DNA of 64,000 bases from an uncultured Oscillospiraceae bacterium (GTDB taxonomy: Bacteria > Bacillota > Clostridia > Oscillospirales > Acutalibacteraceae). The notes beneath the pieces were generated by a model, which was given only the letters and a program-made list of their open reading frames with translations, made no database searches and had not been told where the DNA came from. Made by a program: the position numbers and the translations under genes. Shown here piece after piece: positions 59,500 through 64,000 of this stretch. How positions within the stretch are numbered: position 1 is the stretch's first letter; every line of letters begins with the position of its first letter. Location: assembly GCA_900549825.1 (NCBI GenBank), contig URQB01000002.1, positions 124,001-188,000 on the forward strand, read 5' to 3'.

Positions 59500-61002
59500 T
59501 TAGCTGGATGCAACGGGAGAAGCGCCCGGCTGCATCCCCTGTCCCGCTTCCTGCTTCGCTTTTCGCACCGTCTCCATCATCGCTGCAAAAACCTCTGCGA
59601 TCCGAGTGGCCGTATTGGGGCCGAGGGCGTTCGTCTCCTCGTAATGCTTCCGCCCGAGCCGGTCGATCGCTTTATCCAGATAGGGCATCTGCCGGTTCAG
59701 GCAGAAATCGTTCGGTGTGACGATATAGCCGATCTCGTCGTTGGCAAGGCCGAATACCACGAGATCTTCCTCATTGGCAATTTCCCGCAGAGGAAGCGGA
59801 TTGACGCTTGCAGGCGCGCCCTGCGCGGATTCCTTTGCGTTTAGGTAGCCTCCGTAGACCAGCTCCGGATAGATCTCGCCCGGAATCATCAGAATTTTGA
59901 GCCGGTCAATCTCCAGATAAGTAAGCTCTGTCTTTAAAGAGACGTTCAGCGTGCCCTTACCGGTAGCATAGGCATCGGCTTGGATGATGCCGATTTTAGC
60001 AGCGGCCAGAAGAATGTAATTGTCAGCGTCGACGTAAAACTCCTGCCGGATGAGGCTGATGCGCGGAGAAAGCTTCGTTTCCCCCTCAATCGAGCATGCC
60101 GCCTCGGCGAGCTTTTGCCCAGCCAGCCTGGTCGATTCAATGGTATCCTCGGACAGCGGCTGCATTGCGATCAGGCCGCCGATCGCGCCGCTGAAATAGA
60201 TGGTGTCCGCGCCGGTGCGCTGTTCGATCTCCTGCGCCAGATAGCAGGGAAAATCTGCGCTGACCAGTGAGTTGTGCCCTCCCATGGATTCCGGATGCGC
60301 GGCGAAATTGATCAGGTAGATTTCCCGCCCCCCATCCTGCGGTACGAAGCGTACACGGGTGACATCCTCGCAGAACACCTCCGGCAGGCGGGAATCCTTC
60401 TGCACGCCATGGATCGCCTTTTTTCCCCAGTAGAGGTCCCCGGCGCGGCGGCTTTCGTAGGCCTGCTCCACGCACTGTTCCACTCCGGCGGATATGATCT
60501 TCATAAAGGCGGGGTTGCGGCCGGTTTTGGGCAGCGGACCCCACATACCCATGGTATCGATCCCTGCGTGCGTATGCGTGCTCATGATGCTGATGGAACG
60601 GCAGCCCGTGCGTTTCACAAAGCCGGAAAGCCTGTTTTTGATCGCCTCCACATCCTTCCGTAGCAGCCCGACGCAATCCACGGATACGAGCACAATTCCC
60701 CCTTTGCCGGAGTTGTCGTCGATCCAGACAGCGTGCGCCGTCATCGGGTCCAGAATTCCTTCGCAGCGGTTGTTAATCCGGTAACCGGCGATCCAGTATT
60801 TATGCTGCACAACGTCTTCTGCGGGCATGATCTCCGCTTTTCCGTATCCAACGGTAAAGCAATCGCTCTGCGCCTGCATCACCGCATCGAAATGGGCCGG
60901 TTTGATCGCAGGCATAGGATGGTTTCGCGCTTTTCTCCCGGAATAGAAAGTGATCATCGCGGCGATCCCTTTTGCAAATTTTCCCATGATATTGACGTTC
61001 AC
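59500..61002 (-). CDS. neutral/alkaline ceramidase N-terminal-like hydrolase
   Basis: A 500-residue protein related to the N-terminal catalytic domain of neutral/alkaline non-lysosomal ceramidase. Metal and active-site candidates: SIMSTHTHAGIDTMGMWG (HTH, near residues 139-156), NFAAHPESMGGHNSLVSADFPCYL and the YFSGAIGG segment. The C-terminal ceramidase domain is absent. The N-terminus is hydrophobic only weakly, so export is uncertain. GTG 61002 has AAGGGGGG upstream. In gut bacteria such proteins are annotated as ceramidase-like, but substrates are unproven and sugar esters are also possible. Confidence 0.85.
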   Translation of the reverse strand: MNVNIMGKFAKGIAAMITFYSGRKARNHPMPAIKPAHFDAVMQAQSDCFTVGYGKAEIMPAEDVVQHKYWIAGYRINNRCEGILDPMTAHAVWIDDNSGKGGIVLVSVDCVGLLRKDVEAIKNRLSGFVKRTGCRSISIMSTHTHAGIDTMGMWGPLPKTGRNPAFMKIISAGVEQCVEQAYESRRAGDLYWGKKAIHGVQKDSRLPEVFCEDVTRVRFVPQDGGREIYLINFAAHPESMGGHNSLVSADFPCYLAQEIEQRTGADTIYFSGAIGGLIAMQPLSEDTIESTRLAGQKLAEAACSIEGETKLSPRISLIRQEFYVDADNYILLAAAKIGIIQADAYATGKGTLNVSLKTELTYLEIDRLKILMIPGEIYPELVYGGYLNAKESAQGAPASVNPLPLREIANEEDLVVFGLANDEIGYIVTPNDFCLNRQMPYLDKAIDRLGRKHYEETNALGPNTATRIAEVFAAMMETVRKAKQEAGQGMQPGASPVASS

Positions 61003-61139
61003 GGAAATGCCCCCCTTAAAAGTGTTATTTTTATTCTGAGTTTAATAATTGCTGCTGAGATAAGTGTAACAGATTTTGATAGAAAAGCAAGCCCCGGATC
61101 CAGAAGAGGATAATCCGTTATGGAAGCCTGAATGTTCAA

Positions 61140-61510
61140 CGTGCGCCATCGCCCATCGCCTGCGTATACTGGAAGCGGTGCGCTGTATTCAGCGACACGC
61201 CGCTGGCTTCCGGCATGGCGATCACCCATCGGGCAGGCACCACCGATGTGGAGATCAACGAGAACGGGATCTATCAGGCCGCATTCCGGAGCACTGTCAT
61301 GATCGGCAGCGAGACGACGATTCCGTCATCCGTGCGGGTGCGGCTTTGACTCAACGGCATGCCTGTAACAGGTACCACGGCCATACCTTTACAGCCTCGA
61401 ATCAGGTTGCCGCCGCGTTCTGCAGCGTTCCTTTCCGGGTCATCAGTACGCCGGTTTTACCTGCAACGATATTGCGCGGACGGTGATCCGGCCGGGAGAC
61501 ACATCCTGAC
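61140..61510 (+). pseudogene. remnant of collagen-like/exosporium glycoprotein C-terminal domain
   Basis: One frame encodes VEINENGIYQAAFRSTVMIGSETTIPSSVRVRL, then a stop, then LNGMPVTGTTAI; further pieces follow in other frames. This resembles the BclA-like jelly-roll domain at the end of collagen-like spore or phage fibre proteins (NGxY, VxLNGxPVxGS). No Gly-X-Y repeat and no start are present. At least one stop and one frameshift are present. The gap 61003-61632 holds nothing else but the terminator at its right end. Confidence 0.45.
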
Positions 61511-61533
61511 CGTTCACAGCGACTGCGAAGCAT

Positions 61534-61568
61534 AAAAAAGAGCCCTGCCGGAGCTATCCCGGTGGGGC
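61534..61568 (-). terminator. terminator of MBL hydrolase gene
   Basis: Stem GCCC-T-GCCGG against CCGG-T-GGGGC (imperfect), followed on the minus strand by CTTTTTT. Confidence 0.75.
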
Positions 61569-61632
61569 CTGAATGATGTTAGGGTTCTGTTCGTTTTGCC
61601 ATGCTTTTATGATTTACTGAAAGCCGGTCCGA

Positions 61633-62652
61633 TCACTCTCTGACAGTGATCTTAGCGCTTCCGTCATGGATCTTGTCCGTCAGATTGATTTGACCGTCGT
61701 CCGTGAAGGTGGCAATCAGCCCGTTGTGGTTGACCGTCGCATAAATCGAGGCGTGTGCGATCATGACCAGATTCCATTTGACGTTGGGGTAAATCTTGCC
61801 GAGCTGGTTGGTGACGATCGCAATCTCCGGGTGAAGCGTGCGGATAAAGTTGGGATTGGACGCGGTGGTATAGCCGTGGTGCCCAATCTTCAGAAGATCG
61901 ACCTTACCGACAAGCGGCGCAATTCTATTCTCAAGGTTGCCTTCCGCAGAAATGTCCGCTGCGAGGAAAGCGGTGCGGCTGCCCTTCGTGACCTTTACAC
62001 CGACGGAGCTGACGTTTTCACCCGCATGCGGCTTCGATAGATCGGTCACAGTATTGAAAAACTGCAATGTGAAGCTGCCAAAGGAAAAGGGCTTGTCCGG
62101 CAGATCGGAGACAATGGGGATATTCCGCTTCTCAAGCGCGTCTATCGTCTCGCGATAGACGATATCAAGCCCCCATTTCCGGGCCTCCATACGGTTGAGA
62201 ATCTCCGGATGAAAGGGCTTCAGATATGCTTTTTTAATCATGATGTCCGGATCGTTGATGATCCAGCGGAAGCCGCCGATGTGGTCGTAATGGTAATGCG
62301 TCGGCAGGATGAAATCAAGGACGACCTTGCCCTGCGCATTGACCGCGGTCTTTTTCACATAGTCCAGGACGATCTGCTCATAGCCGACCGCGCCGTGCTT
62401 GCGGCGGTAGTTATCGGAGGAGTCGCCCGCGTCGATGAGGGCGAAATGGCCGCCGCTTTCCAGCAAAATGGCATCGGAATTGCCAGTATTCAGAAAATGG
62501 ATCCGGTCCGCCCCGACCGTCTTTACAACAGGTTCCGGCGTGACAGGATAGCGCTTTTCATAGTGGTTGTACAGCGCGACCGTCAGGATATCCAGCAGGA
62601 AAATCAGGATCATCAGAGTAACCATAAAATAAGTGGCGATTTTTTTGATCAT
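61633..62652 (-). CDS. membrane-anchored MBL-fold hydrolase (ComEC C-terminal-like)
   Basis: A 339-residue metallo-beta-lactamase-fold protein. An N-terminal transmembrane helix (residues 5-28) anchors the domain outside. Metal motif THYHYDHIGG (HxHxDH) and later LLKIGHHGYTTASN match the ComEC/Rec2 C-terminal domain and its free-standing relatives. These may cut nucleic acid or phosphoesters at the surface; none of the ComEC channel is present. ATG 62652 is used because TTGAGGTTT lies upstream. It is monocistronic. Confidence 0.85.
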   Translation of the reverse strand: MIKKIATYFMVTLMILIFLLDILTVALYNHYEKRYPVTPEPVVKTVGADRIHFLNTGNSDAILLESGGHFALIDAGDSSDNYRRKHGAVGYEQIVLDYVKKTAVNAQGKVVLDFILPTHYHYDHIGGFRWIINDPDIMIKKAYLKPFHPEILNRMEARKWGLDIVYRETIDALEKRNIPIVSDLPDKPFSFGSFTLQFFNTVTDLSKPHAGENVSSVGVKVTKGSRTAFLAADISAEGNLENRIAPLVGKVDLLKIGHHGYTTASNPNFIRTLHPEIAIVTNQLGKIYPNVKWNLVMIAHASIYATVNHNGLIATFTDDGQINLTDKIHDGSAKITVRE

Positions 62653-62807
62653 GCGACAAACCTCAACTGCTCCACGAGGCAGACCATGCCCCACGAAAAA
62701 ATTCAAACGTACTCTGCAATTATATCACGGGAGCGTAGATATTGTCCATCGCGGGAGCATTTTTCATAAAATTATAATCAATGAACCCGTATCCCCACGT
62801 TATGCGC

Positions 62808-63180
62808 TCAAAATCGCCTGAAGCTGCTCCCAGCGGTCGAGCTGTATGTCGGGATACGCGGCAGGCTCTGGCCGCTCCCTGGAGCGCCCGTGTACCAAAC
62901 CGGGAAAATGCCGCATGCAACGGCGCCGAGAATTTCACATTGCAGGTCGTTCCCGCAAAACCAGACGTCTTCCGGCGTAGGCCCGGATTTCTCCTGACAT
63001 GGATGAAACATCCGCCGGTGCGGCTTCCGGAAAAGATATTTGCCTGGGGCAAAGATCCATTCAGACGAATGCGCAGGGAAGAGCCGCGCGAGCTGCCCCT
63101 TCAGCGCTGCGCCGCTGAAGCTGATGTTGCTGTGATTACGCCGGTGCGGATGCCCCGCTGCTGCAAAGGCACGGTGATGG
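62808..63180 (-). pseudogene. HAD-family phosphatase remnant
   Basis: Minus-strand frames give the C-terminal half of a HAD hydrolase: IRTGVIT then, after a frameshift, SNISFSGAALKGQLARL (the motif II serine region), FRKPHRRMFHPC (motif III lysine) and PEDVWFCGNDLQCEILGAVACGIFPVWY (motif IV). The N-terminal half with the DxD nucleophile is missing; the GtrA-type gene begins where it would be. The gene is truncated and frameshifted. Confidence 0.7.
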
Positions 63181-63188
63181 AAACGCGT

Positions 63189-63998
63189 TCAATTTTTTTG
63201 CTTCCGGAAGATAAACAGCTTGCTGAACACATAGTTTATGATGACGATGACGATCTGGACGATGAATTTCGCAAGCATCTCATGCATCCCCATGATGCTG
63301 ATGAAAAGGTACATCAGGCCCATATCCACGAGCAGGGAGAAAAGCCGGGCGGAAACGAAGCCTGCGAATTCCTTCCACACCACCGCCGCCTTCCAGCTCC
63401 GGCTGCTGAAGACAAAGAGCTTATTGGTCACAAAGGCGAACAGGACCGCAGCGATCCAGGAAAGCACATTGGCGGCCAGATAATTCTTATCTTTCAGGAA
63501 TACCTGCGTCCCCAACAGTTCGTTGAAAATATAGAACGACCCCATCGAGACCACGGTTGTGAGCAGGCCAAAGAACACATAGCTGACGATCTCATGGTTA
63601 GCAAGGCGCAACAGCTTCTCAACGGGCGTGTGGTAGCCGTGGTCCGGCTTCTCCTCAGAGTGCGCTTCCAGCGCGCGCATGTGTTCGCCCGCGTGAAGAT
63701 AGAGGCCATAAGCGGAGAAGATATGCAGCAAAAACCAGGCAAAAGCAGCACCGCCGTGATCGCCGGATGCGCAGGGAAGCCATTTTACTGAGAGCCCCGC
63801 GCATTCTGCCGCCGAGGCGAGGAACGCGGTAGCGCCCGGCCCTTTTTCCGGAATGCAGTCGAGCAGAGGCGCGAGCTTGTCCGCCCTGATCAGCACAAAG
63901 GCCGGCGCGCCGGAGGGGAGCCAGCGCATGGTAAAATAGGAAAGCAGCATTTTGCAGAGCCATGCGGAGAAGCCCCTGCCGCTTTCCCCGACAAGGCA
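63189..63998 (-). CDS. polyprenyl-phosphate glycosyltransferase-like protein with GtrA domain, N-terminus outside window
   Basis: The frame is open to the right edge, with residues upstream of the first ATG (63950) reading LVGESGRGFSAWLCK, so the gene continues beyond 64000. The visible part has the tail of a GT2 polyprenol-phosphate glycosyltransferase (DKLAPLLDCIPEKG), two hydrophobic segments, then a GtrA domain of four helices (about residues 115-253: YVFFGLLTTVVSMGSFYIFNELLG; NYLAANVLSWIAAVLFAFVTNKLFVF). GtrA domains help flip lipid-linked sugars for surface glycans. The first half of the enzyme is not visible. Confidence 0.75.
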   Translation of the reverse strand, partial: CLVGESGRGFSAWLCKMLLSYFTMRWLPSGAPAFVLIRADKLAPLLDCIPEKGPGATAFLASAAECAGLSVKWLPCASGDHGGAAFAWFLLHIFSAYGLYLHAGEHMRALEAHSEEKPDHGYHTPVEKLLRLANHEIVSYVFFGLLTTVVSMGSFYIFNELLGTQVFLKDKNYLAANVLSWIAAVLFAFVTNKLFVFSSRSWKAAVVWKEFAGFVSARLFSLLVDMGLMYLFISIMGMHEMLAKFIVQIVIVIINYVFSKLFIFRKQKN

Positions 63999-64000
63999 GT

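Overview
The window looks like the chromosome of an anaerobic, endospore-forming, high-GC member of the Clostridia (Firmicutes), probably a gut organism of the Oscillospirales or Christensenellales type. The evidence is a trimeric-type [FeFe] hydrogenase, spoVAC and spoVAD, ytaF, MecA, ZapA, LuxS, a Rex-type operator, a WalR-type box, and sugar-acid and glycan catabolism genes. The exact genus cannot be read from the sequence. Most start sites have an AAAGGAGG-like ribosome binding site, and many promoters are clear sigma-A types with 16-17 bp spacers.

Layout. 0-2.7 kb: proS (5' end probably just outside the window), a truncated response regulator joined to a methyltransferase tail, and ytaF. 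2.9-8.1 kb (minus): a five-gene NADH-linked [FeFe] hydrogenase operon with a Rex-like operator just downstream of its promoter. 8.2-10.8 kb: an MBOAT O-acyltransferase plus an SGNH-like partner. 11.0-11.5 kb: a small XRE regulator and an unannotated structured RNA candidate. 11.6-18.5 kb (minus): a seven-gene hexuronate/sugar-oxidation operon (two Gfo/Idh/MocA enzymes, a TIM-barrel epimerase, UxuA, an SDR fructuronate reductase, KDG kinase, KDPG aldolase). 18.7-20.0 kb: a decayed LytTR/histidine-kinase locus. 20-27.8 kb: CAP lipoprotein, pncB, a repeat-containing non-coding stretch, an XRE regulator, a GH2 glycosidase, rpe and mecA. 28-32.1 kb: a three-gene Rnf-like membrane cluster (D-E-A only) that lacks the canonical cofactor residues, followed by a DUF4015-type protein. 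32.1-32.6 kb: an internally deleted IS3-like element.

32.6-42.5 kb (minus): cell shape, division and housekeeping genes (dut, maf, mreB, mreC, mreD, mrdA, minD, mgsA; zapA and a U32 peptidase-family protein). 42.8-45.3 kb: glgP. 45.3-51 kb: a low-density region with an amidohydrolase, a leaderless VWA protein, a tRNA-Gly, a DUF4358 lipoprotein and several remnants. 51.3-55.2 kb: a small unknown protein, a zinc phospholipase C-family protein, luxS and an M23/LysM/G5 cell-wall hydrolase. 55.5-59.4 kb: an orphan MacB-type ATPase, spoVAC-spoVAD plus a 64-residue protein, and nagA. 59.5-64 kb (minus): a ceramidase-like hydrolase, remnants, a ComEC-like MBL hydrolase, and a GT2-GtrA protein that runs off the right edge.

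Two themes recur. Metabolism is fermentative: hydrogen evolution under NADH control, uronate, amino-sugar and glycogen breakdown, and the methylglyoxal bypass. Gene decay is frequent: at least six loci are truncated, frameshifted or fused remnants. All product names rest on recognising motifs by eye; no database search was run.
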